Positions 32,365 through 40,658 are shown, numbered from the stretch's first letter. The stretch is 64,000 nt of DNA from Streptomyces sp. NBC_00440 (GCF_036014215.1 NZ_CP107921.1:6507501-6571500), one strand, 5' to 3'. Translations and numbers: made by a program. The notes: generated by a model not told the origin, from the sequence alone.

Positions 32365-33420
32365 TTACCAGTTGCGGGTGGCGCCGGTCGTGAGAGTCCT
32401 GCCGGGCCTGCGCCACTTCGGCTCCTGGTCCAGCGTGTGAGTGGTCATATGGCGCAGCCGGCGCATGGTCGCGCCGTACAGTCCGACCGCGTTCGACGAG
32501 AGTTTCCCGCCGGGCGGCTCATCCATGAACGGCATGAACTTGTCCGGGAATCCCGGCATGGTGCAGCCGATGCAGATTCCGCCGACGTTGGGGCAGCCGC
32601 CGATACCGTTCATCCAGCCGCGCTTCGGCACATTGCACTTGACCGTGGGTCCCCAGCAGCCGAGTTTGACAATGCACTTCGGCGATCCGTATTCGGTGGC
32701 GAAATCACCCTGCTCGTAGTAGCCGGCCCTGTCGCACCCCTCATGGACCGTCTGTCCGAACAGCCAGGAAGGGCGCAGCGCGTCATCGAGCGGAATCATC
32801 GGGGCCTGATCGGTGGCCATGTAGAGCAGATAGGTCAGTGTCTCGGACAGGTTGTCCGGCTGGATCGGGCATCCGGGGACGCACACGATCGGAATTCCCG
32901 CCTTGGACTTCCAGTCCCAGCCCAGGTAGTCGGGCACTCCCATCGCACCTGTCGGGTTGCCCGACATGGCATGGATACCGCCGTAGGTCGCGCAGGTCCC
33001 GACCGCGACGATCGCGGTGGCCTTCGGCGCCAGCCGGTCGATCCACTCGCTGGTGGTCATCGGCTGTCCGGTGGCGGGGTCGTTGCCGAAGCCGCACCAG
33101 TAGCCCTCGTCGTGCAACTGCTCGTTGGGGATCGACCCCTCCACGACCAGGACGAACGGCTCCAGCTCTCCTCGGTCGGCCTTGAAGAACCACTCAAGGA
33201 AGTCGTCGGCGCCGCCGGTCGGCCCGCACTCGAAGTCGATGAGCGGCCAGTGCACCGCGACCTGGGGGAGGCCGGGCAGGGCGCCGAGCGCGATCTCCTC
33301 GATGCTGGGCTGAGTGGCCGCCGTCAGGGCCACGGAATCGCCGTCACAACTGAGTCCGGCATTGATCCAGAGAACGTGGATCAGCGTCTCTTCTGCCTTT
33401 ACCGCTGCTTCTGTCGGCAT
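32365..33420 (-). CDS. hhyS: [NiFe]-hydrogenase group 1h small subunit
   Basis: A 351-residue electron-transfer subunit with three iron-sulfur clusters. The proximal motif is GLSCDGDSVAL: Cys25 and Asp28 replace the usual C-x2-C, matching the three-Cys one-Asp proximal cluster known for group 1h enzymes. Other cluster ligands lie in VGTCATYGG, VPGCPIQPDN, CDRAGYYE, KCIVKLGCWGPTVKCNVP and GGCPNVGGICIGCTMPGFPD. There is no Tat signal peptide, unlike most group 1 small subunits. The ATG at 33420 is preferred because GGAAGGCGG precedes it; an in-frame ATG at 33453 would add 11 residues. Confidence 0.95.
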   Translation of the reverse strand: MPTEAAVKAEETLIHVLWINAGLSCDGDSVALTAATQPSIEEIALGALPGLPQVAVHWPLIDFECGPTGGADDFLEWFFKADRGELEPFVLVVEGSIPNEQLHDEGYWCGFGNDPATGQPMTTSEWIDRLAPKATAIVAVGTCATYGGIHAMSGNPTGAMGVPDYLGWDWKSKAGIPIVCVPGCPIQPDNLSETLTYLLYMATDQAPMIPLDDALRPSWLFGQTVHEGCDRAGYYEQGDFATEYGSPKCIVKLGCWGPTVKCNVPKRGWMNGIGGCPNVGGICIGCTMPGFPDKFMPFMDEPPGGKLSSNAVGLYGATMRRLRHMTTHTLDQEPKWRRPGRTLTTGATRNW

Positions 33421-33515
33421 AGCACTGCCGCCTTCCGGGGCCGGCGTTCCCATTCCCAGATGGCACTGGACCGGGGCGCCTGGCTCATGAGTGTGTTTTC
33501 GCTCACATTGCTACC

Positions 33516-33544
33516 ATCTAGGCCCGGTGCGCGTGCCCTGTCAA
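33516..33544 (-). promoter_or_regulatory. Predicted sigma70-type promoter of the hydrogenase operon
   Basis: On the minus strand a perfect TTGACA (33544-33539) is followed after 17 bases by CTAGAT (33521-33516), or after 18 bases by TAGATG. Transcription would start near 33509, leaving about 90 bases of leader before the hhyS ATG at 33420. Confidence 0.6.
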
Positions 33545-33773
33545 CGCGAGAAGAAATCCGTATGAGCGGCCTCGGACCGTGCCATTCGGCGGTGCGAACG
33601 CCGGATGTGAACCGGCAGGACAGAACTGGCGGGGGTTTCCGGGTGCGACCTGACGCGGATTGCGCCGGTCGAATGAAACCGGAATGGGAAAAGGGCCGAC
33701 CGAATCAACCGTAAGAGGCACGCCCGGGTTTCAGGTCCTACGGTCGTGCCACCGATGCGGGAACGAGGCAGAG
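33545..33773. other. Regulatory gap between hhyS and hypA
   Basis: About 230 bases of non-coding DNA separate the predicted hhyS promoter from hypA. It must hold the promoter for hypA-hypB, but I could not single out a convincing -35/-10 pair or operator on the plus strand. The purine-rich stretch at 33675-33700 is the most distinctive part. Confidence 0.5.
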
Positions 33774-34103
33774 ATGCATGAATTATCGATCACGCAGAGC
33801 GTCGTCGACATGGTCTGCGAACGCGCCGAAGGCAGACCGGTCCGCACGGTCAGGGTGCGGGTCGGTGTGCTCACGGCGGTCGTGGCCGAGTCGATGCGGT
33901 TCTGCTTCGACCTGATCACGGCGGGCACGGTGGCCGAGGGCGCGCGACTGGAGATCGACCAGCCTCCGGGAGCGGCGCGCTGCCGTACCTGCGAACAGGA
34001 CTTCGCCCTGCCCGATCCCGTACTGCTCTGTCCGTGCGGCAGCGCCGACGTGGAGATCACGTCGGGGCGTGAACTGCAGATCATCTCGATGAAAGTGGGC
34101 TGA
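33774..34103 (+). CDS. hypA: Hydrogenase nickel-insertion protein HypA
   Basis: A 109-residue metallochaperone that with HypB loads nickel into HhyL. The N-terminal MHELSIT carries the nickel-binding His2. The zinc site is CRTC (Cys70, Cys73) and CPCG (Cys86, Cys88); the second pair is one residue tighter than the usual C-x2-C. GAGG precedes the ATG. hypB follows after two bases, so the pair is co-translated, and both are transcribed away from hhyS. Confidence 0.95.
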   Translation: MHELSITQSVVDMVCERAEGRPVRTVRVRVGVLTAVVAESMRFCFDLITAGTVAEGARLEIDQPPGAARCRTCEQDFALPDPVLLCPCGSADVEITSGRELQIISMKVG

Positions 34104-34105
34104 CC

Positions 34106-34933
34106 ATGTGCGGTACCTGCGGTTGCGGTGACGAGGGCGGCGGTACGCGGATTTCCCTGCCCCACGAGGAGCACACACGGGCCACCGGCCGTCCGCACCA
34201 CAGCCATGACCAGAGCCACAGTCACAGCCATGACCAGGGCCGCCACGACCACGAGGGCGCCCACGACACCGGCGAGACAGTCACTCTTGAGCAGCGGGTG
34301 CTCGCCAAGAACGAGCTCCAGGCGGAGCAGAACCGTGCCTGGCTCGCCGAGCGGCACATCGTGGCGGTCAATCTGATGAGTTCGCCCGGCGCGGGCAAGA
34401 CCACCCTGCTGGAGCGCACCATCAGGGACTTCTCCGGACGGCGTCCGGTGGCCGTGGTCGAGGGCGACCAGGAGACCATGCTCGACGCCGAGCGCATCAA
34501 GCGCGCCGGATGCGCCGTGGTGCAGGTGAACACGGGCGCCGGCTGCCACCTCGACGCCGAGATGATGCAGGGTGCTCTCACGGCCCTCGCTCCGGAAAGG
34601 GGAGCGCTGGTCCTGGTGGAGAACGTGGGGAACCTGGTGTGCCCGGCTCTCTTCGACCTGGGTGAGAGCAGCCGGATCGTCATCATCTCGGTCACCGAGG
34701 GCACCGACAAGCCGCTCAAGTACCCCTATATGTTCGGCGCCGCCGATCTGGTCCTCATCAACAAGGCGGATCTGCTGCCTTACGTCGACTTCGACGTGGC
34801 CCGGTGCGAGGCGTACGCGCGCTCGGTCAACCCGGACGTACGGGTGCTGACGGTGTCCGCGACGACGGGCGAGGGGATGGACCAGTGGTACGCGTGGGTG
34901 GCGGCGCTGGACGACCGGATGCTCCTGAGCTGA
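34106..34933 (+). CDS. hypB: Hydrogenase nickel-insertion GTPase HypB
   Basis: A 275-residue SIMIBI GTPase. The start MCGTCGCGDE gives the high-affinity nickel CxxCGC motif. Residues 30-53 are a His/Asp-rich nickel store (HHSHDQSHSHSHDQGRHDHE). The P-loop is SSPGAGKTT (residues 92-100), followed by VVEGDQETMLDAERI and the specificity motif NKADLLPY. It supplies GTP-dependent nickel delivery with HypA. The His-rich stretch suggests nickel storage as well as transfer. Confidence 0.97.
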   Translation: MCGTCGCGDEGGGTRISLPHEEHTRATGRPHHSHDQSHSHSHDQGRHDHEGAHDTGETVTLEQRVLAKNELQAEQNRAWLAERHIVAVNLMSSPGAGKTTLLERTIRDFSGRRPVAVVEGDQETMLDAERIKRAGCAVVQVNTGAGCHLDAEMMQGALTALAPERGALVLVENVGNLVCPALFDLGESSRIVIISVTEGTDKPLKYPYMFGAADLVLINKADLLPYVDFDVARCEAYARSVNPDVRVLTVSATTGEGMDQWYAWVAALDDRMLLS

Positions 34934-34936
34934 CGC

Positions 34937-34973
34937 TGAGCCCCTGAGCCCCTGAGCCCCTGAGCCTCTGAGC
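34937..34973. repeat. 8-bp tandem repeat TGAGCCCC
   Basis: Four units (34937, 34945, 34953 exact, 34961 with one change) and a partial fifth, immediately after the hypB stop in the convergent gap with the SDR gene. Confidence 0.9.
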
Positions 34974-34987
34974 GGCGGGCCGGCGGC

Positions 34988-35767
34988 TCAGTGGACGGAG
35001 AGCCCGCCGTCCACGAAGATCGCCTGGCCCGTGACATACGCGGAGGCGCGGCTGCTCAGGAACACCGCTGCGCCCTCGAAGTCCTCTGCCAGGCCGTTGC
35101 GCCCGATCATCGTGCGCGCCGCCAGTGCGGCTGTCTTCTCCGGGTCGGACGACAGCCGCTCGTTGAGCGGCGTCATCACGAAACCGGGCACGAGCGTGTT
35201 GCAGGTGACGCCGTGCGGCGACCAGGCCTCGGCCTGCGAACGGGCCAGGGACTCCAGCGCCCCCTTGGACACCCCGTAGGCGCCGCTCTGCACGAAGGCC
35301 CGGTGCGCTTGCTGCGAGGTGACGTGGATGATCCGCCCGAAGCCACGCTCGGCCATGCCGGGACCGAACCGCTGCCCCAGCAGGTACGGCGCCTCCAGGT
35401 TCACGGCCATCGTGGTGTCCCACACCTCGTCGTCCAACTCGCCCATCGGCGGGCGCAGGTTGACTCCGGCGCAGTTGACCAGGATGTCGGGCTCGCCGAA
35501 CGCTTCGGTTGCCTCTTCGGCCGCCGCGCGCACGCTCTCGCGGGTGCCCAGGTCGGCGCTCACCCATGCTGCCCGGCAGCCGTCGGCCGTCAGTCCGTCG
35601 ACCGTGGCGGCCAGTTCCGCCTCCCTGCGCGCCACGATGACGACGCTCGCACCGGCCCGGCCGAGTGCTCCGGCGATGCTGCGGCCGATGCCGGAACTCC
35701 CACCGGTCACGATGGCGACCCGGCCGTCCAGGGAGAACAGTTCGGAGAGGTAGGCCCCGGAGGTCAT
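34988..35767 (-). CDS. Short-chain dehydrogenase/reductase
   Basis: A 259-residue classical SDR. TGGSSGIGRSIAGAL is the NAD(P)-binding loop, NCAGVN the structural motif, SQQAH contributes the catalytic Ser and YGVSK the Tyr/Lys pair; GLSVH ends the protein. GGGAGG precedes the ATG at 35767. The Arg-rich context after the second beta strand (VVIVARREAE) favours NADP. It lies 151 bases downstream of the dehydratase gene on the same strand, so it could belong to the same catabolic transcript. Substrate unknown. Confidence 0.92.
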   Translation of the reverse strand: MTSGAYLSELFSLDGRVAIVTGGSSGIGRSIAGALGRAGASVVIVARREAELAATVDGLTADGCRAAWVSADLGTRESVRAAAEEATEAFGEPDILVNCAGVNLRPPMGELDDEVWDTTMAVNLEAPYLLGQRFGPGMAERGFGRIIHVTSQQAHRAFVQSGAYGVSKGALESLARSQAEAWSPHGVTCNTLVPGFVMTPLNERLSSDPEKTAALAARTMIGRNGLAEDFEGAAVFLSSRASAYVTGQAIFVDGGLSVH

Positions 35768-35918
35768 GCGTGCCTCCCGGAGTGGACGACGGTGCCCTCC
35801 GGCGCGGACGCTGTGGCGGTGGTGATCAACGTGCAGTCCTTCCGTGTGTGGTGGCCGGCCGGGCGAACGCGGCCCGTCGGTCCCGTACGGAGCCTGCCAT
35901 GGCCCGTACACCGGGTTT

Positions 35919-36827
35919 CTACCGAGGTGCCTGGTTGCCGCCGGTGAGGACCACCGCTGGACGCTCGCCGGCGCCGAACCCTGGGACCGCGGCCAGAGCC
36001 ACCGCGCCCGCCGGTTCGAGGACCAGCCCCAGATGCTCATGTGCGAGCGCCTGTGCGCGGCCGATGGCCGTCTCGTCGACCAGCAGCATGTCGTCGACGA
36101 CTTCGAGCATGGTGGTCAGGGCGCCCGGCACGGGAACCCGTACGGCCACCCCGTCGGCGGCCGTACGGACGGTGGGCGTGGTGACGGCTTCGCCGGCGCG
36201 CCAGCTCAGTGCCATCGCCGGGGCGCCTGCCGCACACACCCCGACCACGCGCGTGCGGGGCGAGCGGGCCTTCAACCAGGTGCCGACACCGTTGACGAGT
36301 GCTCCGTTGCCGACCGGGACAAGGACGGTGTCGGGGGCGAGGGCGGCGAGTTCGGGGGCGATGGTCCCGGCGCCGGCCGTGATGCGCGGGTGGTCGCCGT
36401 CCTCCACGAACACTGCGGCGCGGTCTTCTCCGGCATGCCGGAGCGCGCGCTCCTTCGCCTCGTCGAAGTCCTGTCCGCCGACTTCCAGTTGAGCGCCGAG
36501 GCTGCGTATGCGGGCCAGCTTGACGGCGTTGGCGTTCTCCGCGCAGTGGACGGTCACGGTGACGCCGTGACGGTTCGCCGCCCAGGCCAGGGCGAGTCCG
36601 AAGTTCCCGGCCGATGCGCACACCACGTGGCGGCCCGGGGCGAGCCCCCTCATGAAGTGGTCCGCGCCGCGGCCCTTGAACGAACGAACCGGGTTGAGCG
36701 TCTCCACCTTGACGATCAGCCGGCGGCCGACGGCGGCGCAGAGCGCGTCGTCCTCGAACTGAGGGGTGTTGACGAACGCGGAGTCGATGGCACGGCTTGC
36801 TTCCTCAATATCCTCTGCTGACACCAT
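35919..36827 (-). CDS. PLP-dependent threonine/serine dehydratase-like enzyme
   Basis: A 302-residue fold-type II PLP enzyme holding only the catalytic core, without a C-terminal ACT regulatory domain. The Schiff-base lysine lies in PVRSFKGRGA, the substrate loop is CASAGNFGLALAWAA, the phosphate-binding loop is VPVGNGALVNGVG, and LTGGN is near the end. It would deaminate a hydroxy-amino acid or act on a related substrate. The ATG lies about 8 bases from a palindromic -10 element and lacks a ribosome site, suggesting a leaderless transcript. It is divergent from the deformylase-like gene and probably controlled by the GntR protein there. Confidence 0.87.
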   Translation of the reverse strand: MVSAEDIEEASRAIDSAFVNTPQFEDDALCAAVGRRLIVKVETLNPVRSFKGRGADHFMRGLAPGRHVVCASAGNFGLALAWAANRHGVTVTVHCAENANAVKLARIRSLGAQLEVGGQDFDEAKERALRHAGEDRAAVFVEDGDHPRITAGAGTIAPELAALAPDTVLVPVGNGALVNGVGTWLKARSPRTRVVGVCAAGAPAMALSWRAGEAVTTPTVRTAADGVAVRVPVPGALTTMLEVVDDMLLVDETAIGRAQALAHEHLGLVLEPAGAVALAAVPGFGAGERPAVVLTGGNQAPR

Positions 36828-36846
36828 GCTGTCGATCGTATACGAT
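36818..36846 (+). promoter_or_regulatory. Divergent promoter with palindromic operator ATCGTATACGAT
   Basis: For the plus strand, CTGACA (36818-36823) is followed after exactly 17 bases by TACGAT (36841-36846), seven bases before the GTG of the deformylase-like gene. The -10 is half of the perfect palindrome ATCGTATACGAT (36835-36846), so the minus strand carries the same TACGAT about eight bases before the dehydratase ATG. GTATAC-centred palindromes suit GntR/FCD regulators, one of which is encoded two genes away. Confidence 0.7.
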
Positions 36847-36852
36847 AGGCGG

Positions 36853-37380
36853 GTGACGGTACGAGAAACCTTGCAACTCGGCGACCCGTTCCTGCGTACT
36901 CCGGCTCAGCCGCTCACCACTCCGCTGTCCGGTCGGGCGCGTGCGCTCGCCGCCGACCTGGACGACACCCTGGCGGACTGGGTGAAGCGCACCGGTTACG
37001 GCCGCGGGATCGCCGCTCCGCAGATCGGGGCAGGCGTCCGGATGGTGCACCTGCGGCTCGACGAGCCCTGGACGCTCGTCAACCCCCGCATCACGGAGCG
37101 TTCGGAGACGACCTGGGAGCCCTGGGACGCCTGCCTCAGCTTCTCCGTCGAGATCTTCTGCCGCGTCCGCCGCCATACCTGGGTCACCGTCGACTACCGG
37201 TCACCGGACGGCCGGGCGCACACCCTGCGTGCCGACGGAGAGCTCAGCGAACTGCTCCAGCACGAGATCGACCACCTCGACGGCTGCCTCGCCGTCGACC
37301 GCATGACCGACCTTTCCACCCTCTGCATGCGCACGGAATTCGAGGCGCGGCACCGCGACGAAAGCCCCTACCGCCGATGA
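36853..37380 (+). CDS. Peptide deformylase-like metalloenzyme
   Basis: A 175-residue relative of Def. Motif 1 is GRGIAAPQ (residues 50-57; consensus GxGLAAPQ). Motif 2 is DACLS with metal ligand Cys94 in place of EGCLS. Motif 3 is HEIDH with ligands His137 and His141 and catalytic Glu138. All three metal ligands are kept, but the Glu and Gly before the Cys are changed. The GTG at 36853 fits the predicted leaderless promoter; a longer frame starts at 36826 or earlier. It is not next to fmt or other translation genes, but coupled to a GntR regulator, so deformylation of a small metabolite is more likely than protein processing. Confidence 0.82.
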   Translation: MTVRETLQLGDPFLRTPAQPLTTPLSGRARALAADLDDTLADWVKRTGYGRGIAAPQIGAGVRMVHLRLDEPWTLVNPRITERSETTWEPWDACLSFSVEIFCRVRRHTWVTVDYRSPDGRAHTLRADGELSELLQHEIDHLDGCLAVDRMTDLSTLCMRTEFEARHRDESPYRR

Positions 37381-38105
37381 GCACACCCGACCCCGTCGCT
37401 CCCATCACCCGGAACGAGCCGCTGCGGGAGGCCGTCTACGCCCGCATCGTCACGCTGCTCTCCACCGGGCGCCTCTCGCCCGGTATGTCCGTGACGGAGG
37501 CAGCCCTCAGCCGCTCTCTCGATGTCTCCCGCACACCGGTGCGCGAGGCTCTGCTGCGCCTGGAGGCCGAAGGTGTCGTGCACTCCTCCTTGGCGCGCGG
37601 CTTCGTCGTCAGGCCGCTGAGTGACCGTGAGGTGTCCGAGGTGTACCCCATCCTGGCCGCTCTCGAAGCACTCGCCGTACGATCGGCCCCCCGCCCGCTG
37701 GAAACCGCGGAGCACGACCGGCTGGCCGGGCTGCTGGACGAACTGGAGGCGAGCGGCGACGCGGTGGCGCGGCGCGCGCTCGACACGGCCTTCCACACCG
37801 GGCTGATCAGCCTCTGCGGCAATCAGCACCTCCAGGAGGCGATCGCGAAACTGCGTACCAGCCTTTCCCGTTACGAGATCGCCTACATGCAGCACACCCC
37901 CTCGCGCGGTCCGGCGGACCGGCAGCACCGGCTGGTGCTCTCGGCGCTGGCGGCGGGCGACCGCGAGCGCGCGGCAGCGGTCATCGAGGAGCACTGGCAC
38001 GACGGCAGGCGCTGTATCGCCGAATGGCTCTCGTCGGAACTGGGGACGACGGCCCCGTCAGCCGGTTCTGCACCTGCCCGGCCCCACACGGACCGGGCGT
38101 CGTGA
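37377..38105 (+). CDS. GntR-family regulator (FCD domain)
   Basis: A 242-residue regulator. The winged HTH (LREAVYARIVTLLSTGRLSP, then SRSLDVSRTPVREALLRLEA, wing GVVHSSLARGFVVRPLS) is followed by an FCD domain with TAFHTGLISLCGN and a late His in EEHWHDGRRC. It overlaps the deformylase-like stop as ATGA, so the two are co-translated. The palindrome at 36835-36846 in the same transcription unit is a natural binding site, implying control of both divergent arms. Confidence 0.92.
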   Translation: MSTPDPVAPITRNEPLREAVYARIVTLLSTGRLSPGMSVTEAALSRSLDVSRTPVREALLRLEAEGVVHSSLARGFVVRPLSDREVSEVYPILAALEALAVRSAPRPLETAEHDRLAGLLDELEASGDAVARRALDTAFHTGLISLCGNQHLQEAIAKLRTSLSRYEIAYMQHTPSRGPADRQHRLVLSALAAGDRERAAAVIEEHWHDGRRCIAEWLSSELGTTAPSAGSAPARPHTDRAS

Positions 38106-38217
38106 GCTGTCGTGCTCGGACCCGTGCCGACCCGCGCGGACCATCGGAAAGGCACTCCCCGGTGCTGCGGCACCAGCCGATGAGCGTCTTCTCAGCCGAT
38201 CAGGGCCCCTGGACGGA

Positions 38218-38640
38218 TCACAGGGTTTTCTCGGGCGGGTCCTGCCGGGGCGCGGGGTCCTCGGACATTCCGTCCCCCATGAGCAGCGACAGCACCAGCA
38301 CGACGAAGGCGGAGCCGAGTCCCACGCCGGACCATCCCATGCGCTGGATCCGGGCGGAGCCGCAAGCCGGTGCGGTGTCGCGGTTGTCCGCCAGTGCGTC
38401 GTCGCCCGCCGGCCTCAGGACCGAGCCGCAGGTGACCTGCACGGTGTCGTTCTGCTCCGCGTACTCGGAGGGGTCGGGGACCGTCGGGGACACCGGCAGG
38501 AGCAGCAGACCCACCGCTGCCACCGCGATCAGCAGGGCGAGGGTCGCACCACCGCGTACGACCGTGGGCAGCCTGCCCAACGACCGTGCGGGCCGGACTC
38601 GTTCGGGTTCTCCCGGTATGTCGTCGCGCTCGCCGCTCAC
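38218..38640 (-). CDS. Two-helix membrane protein of unknown function
   Basis: A 140-residue protein with a basic cytoplasmic leader, a helix (GGATLALLIAVAAVGLLLLP), an outside loop of about 60 residues with two cysteines (VTCGSV and PACGSA, possibly a disulfide), a second helix (GLGSAFVVLVLSLLMGDG) and an acidic tail. Typical of small streptomycete membrane proteins. No family recognised. It converges with the GntR gene; no strong terminator hairpin was found in the 112-base gap. Confidence 0.7.
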   Translation of the reverse strand: MSGERDDIPGEPERVRPARSLGRLPTVVRGGATLALLIAVAAVGLLLLPVSPTVPDPSEYAEQNDTVQVTCGSVLRPAGDDALADNRDTAPACGSARIQRMGWSGVGLGSAFVVLVLSLLMGDGMSEDPAPRQDPPEKTL

Positions 38641-38726
38641 TGCTGTACCCCCGCTGCCCTTCGGCCGAAAACCATCAGGCCGCAGAGGCTAACCGGGCTG
38701 CCCGGGGAGTGGTGTGCCCGGGGCCG

Positions 38727-39059
38727 TCAGAGCAGTTTGGCCACGGTCAGCAGAAGGGCGGAGTCCTCCAGGGCCTCCACCCGGTGGCGGTTGTCGGGCA
38801 CGATGATCAGGTCGCCCTGCCGGCCTTCCCAGGACAGATCGCCTGCCGAGAGCCGCACCCGGCCCTGCAGCACCTGCACCGTGGCCTCGCCGGGATTCTC
38901 GTGATCGGCGAGGAGCGATCCGCGCGTCATCCCGATGACCGTCTGGCGCAGGACCTTCTCATGACCGCCGTAGACGGTGTCCGCTGTGTGACCGCCACCG
39001 GCCGTGGCAGCCAGTTCGATCTGCTGGCGGGCCAGGGCTTCGAGAGAGAGTCTCTGCAT
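38727..39059 (-). CDS. Cupin-domain protein
   Basis: A 110-residue single cupin. DHENPGEATVQVLQGRVRLS is the first cupin motif, GDLIIVPDNRHRVEALEDSA the second, with candidate metal ligands His and Glu in DHENPGEATV and His in NRHRVEA. The start at 39059 (MQRLSLEALARQQIEL) has GGGAGA upstream; an ATG at 39077 is also possible. Such small cupins bind small molecules or act as isomerases; the function is open. Confidence 0.8.
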   Translation of the reverse strand: MQRLSLEALARQQIELAATAGGGHTADTVYGGHEKVLRQTVIGMTRGSLLADHENPGEATVQVLQGRVRLSAGDLSWEGRQGDLIIVPDNRHRVEALEDSALLLTVAKLL

Positions 39060-39129
39060 GCTGTCATTCTCCCGCATCCGCCCGCCCGGGCAACGCGGAC
39101 GGGACCGGTACGTCACCGGGCCGGGTACG

Positions 39130-39480
39130 TCACCGGGCCGAGGCCGCACCAGGCCCGGTACGGCGGCTGCCGTGCCCGTGCCCCTGCCCGAAGGCCTGGC
39201 GGACGATCAGGCTGATGACGGTCGAGTTGACCAGCGCCGCCGCCACGAGCACGACCCACGTCAGCGGTGCCTCGACGGCGGGCAGCAGCAGAAGCAGGCT
39301 GGTCGGCATGGTGAGCAGGATCGGGTACACGCCGGAGAACGACGCGTCCGGGTGTGAGACCAGTGTGGTGTCCACCCATACCCAGACCAGCAGGGCCGCG
39401 ATGACCACGAGGTACCCGCGTGAGACCCAGTCACCCGCCACTGTCCGGCCGATCCGCTGCACCAGGCTCCTGCCGTTCAT
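39130..39480 (-). CDS. Small SCO4225-like membrane protein
   Basis: A 116-residue membrane protein with three hydrophobic stretches (GYLVVIAALLVWVWV, VYPILLTMPTSLLLLLPAV, LTWVVLVAAALVNSTVISLI) and a His/Gly-rich tail (GQGHGHGSRR). I associate the pattern with the actinobacterial SCO4225 family of unknown function. The 296-base gap to the next plus-strand gene holds no gene I can support. Confidence 0.65.
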   Translation of the reverse strand: MNGRSLVQRIGRTVAGDWVSRGYLVVIAALLVWVWVDTTLVSHPDASFSGVYPILLTMPTSLLLLLPAVEAPLTWVVLVAAALVNSTVISLIVRQAFGQGHGHGSRRTGPGAASAR

Positions 39481-39776
39481 CGTCTCTCCACCACCGTCGT
39501 GTCGTTGTGACCGGGATGCCGCGCCTGCCTGTCACCGCAGGCCCCGCGTGTGCGTTCCCGTGGGCCGCACCCCCGCTTCCCTCTGCTTCCAGACTGCCGG
39601 AACCGGGCGGCCGTGACGTGAGTACCGCTACTCAACCGTGGCCGAGTACGCGGCGGTGCGCGAATCCCGGACGTGGGCCGGCCCGCTCCGAATGCCGTAC
39701 ACGCGAGCTGGGCAGGTACGGGTGTGCGGCGCCCGGAAGGCCCGTCGGTGCCGGCCCGGAGGGGGCGCGAGACGTC

Positions 39777-40652
39777 ATGGAACAAGCTGGCTGGCAGTTC
39801 TCCGACGACCGTGGACAGCTGTCGACGGCCGGACGGCCACCGTCGAGAGTGACGGCGTACATCCGGGCCGGAGCCACTCTGTGGGACCACGGACTCGCCC
39901 CGCACGCGGTCTTCGGCTCCCTGCACGACGGCGCGGCGGTCGACCCGGCGAAGGCGGGGACGCTGTCGCCCGACGACATCCGCTATCTGGGGGCGGGCGG
40001 CGCCCTGGACCTGGAGACGCTGCTCAGCGGCGGCCCGGACCTCGTCGTCGCGGTCAGCTACGGCGGCGGTCAGGTGTACGGACTGGACCCGGACACCGCC
40101 AAACACCTGGAGGAGCAGATACCCGTCGTGGTCATCGACGTGGGGCAGACACACACGCTGGACGGGATCAGGGGCCGGTTCGACGCGCTCGCCCGCTCGC
40201 TGGGGGCCCGCGGCGACGGAGAACAGCAGCAGTCGCTGGACGCCGCACACCACCGGCTGCGCGCGGCGGCGGACCTGCCGACCCGGCCGGGGGTGCTCGC
40301 GCTCTCGCCCGCCGGGCCCGACCAGGTGCATCTGGCGCGCCCCGGCGCCTGGCCCGAGTTGCGCGCCCTGACGGAGCACGGCGTCAGCATGGTGCGGCCG
40401 CCCGACGGCGCGGGTGCGAACTGGGCCACCGTCAGCTGGGCGGAGGCGGCGGCGCTGCGCCCCGATGTGGTGCTCGCCGACGTCCGGTCGAACGCCACCC
40501 CGCTCGGTGAACTGCGCGGCAACGACGAGTGGCTGCGCCTCACCGGCCGGGCCCGGGTCCTGCCGTGGAATCCGGAAGCCCCGGACAGCGCCCGGTCCCA
40601 CACCCGGTTCTTCGCCTCGGTGGCCGACGCGCTGGAGGCCGCTGCGGAGTGA
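39777..40652 (+). CDS. Periplasmic-binding-protein-like (Fe-siderophore type) fold without signal peptide
   Basis: A 291-residue protein that looks like a Fe3+/cobalamin-type substrate-binding protein: RVTAYIRAGATLWDHGLAPH, GALDLETLLSGGPDLVVAVS, EEQIPVVVIDVGQTHTLDGI, then the long linking helix and WAEAAALRPDVVLADVRS. GGAGGGGG precedes the ATG at 39777. No signal peptide or lipobox is present, which is odd for this fold, and no ABC permease or ATPase lies beside it. It may be a cytoplasmic binder, or the true start and signal may have been lost. Confidence 0.75.
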   Translation: MEQAGWQFSDDRGQLSTAGRPPSRVTAYIRAGATLWDHGLAPHAVFGSLHDGAAVDPAKAGTLSPDDIRYLGAGGALDLETLLSGGPDLVVAVSYGGGQVYGLDPDTAKHLEEQIPVVVIDVGQTHTLDGIRGRFDALARSLGARGDGEQQQSLDAAHHRLRAAADLPTRPGVLALSPAGPDQVHLARPGAWPELRALTEHGVSMVRPPDGAGANWATVSWAEAAALRPDVVLADVRSNATPLGELRGNDEWLRLTGRARVLPWNPEAPDSARSHTRFFASVADALEAAAE

Positions 40653-40658
40653 GTGCAC

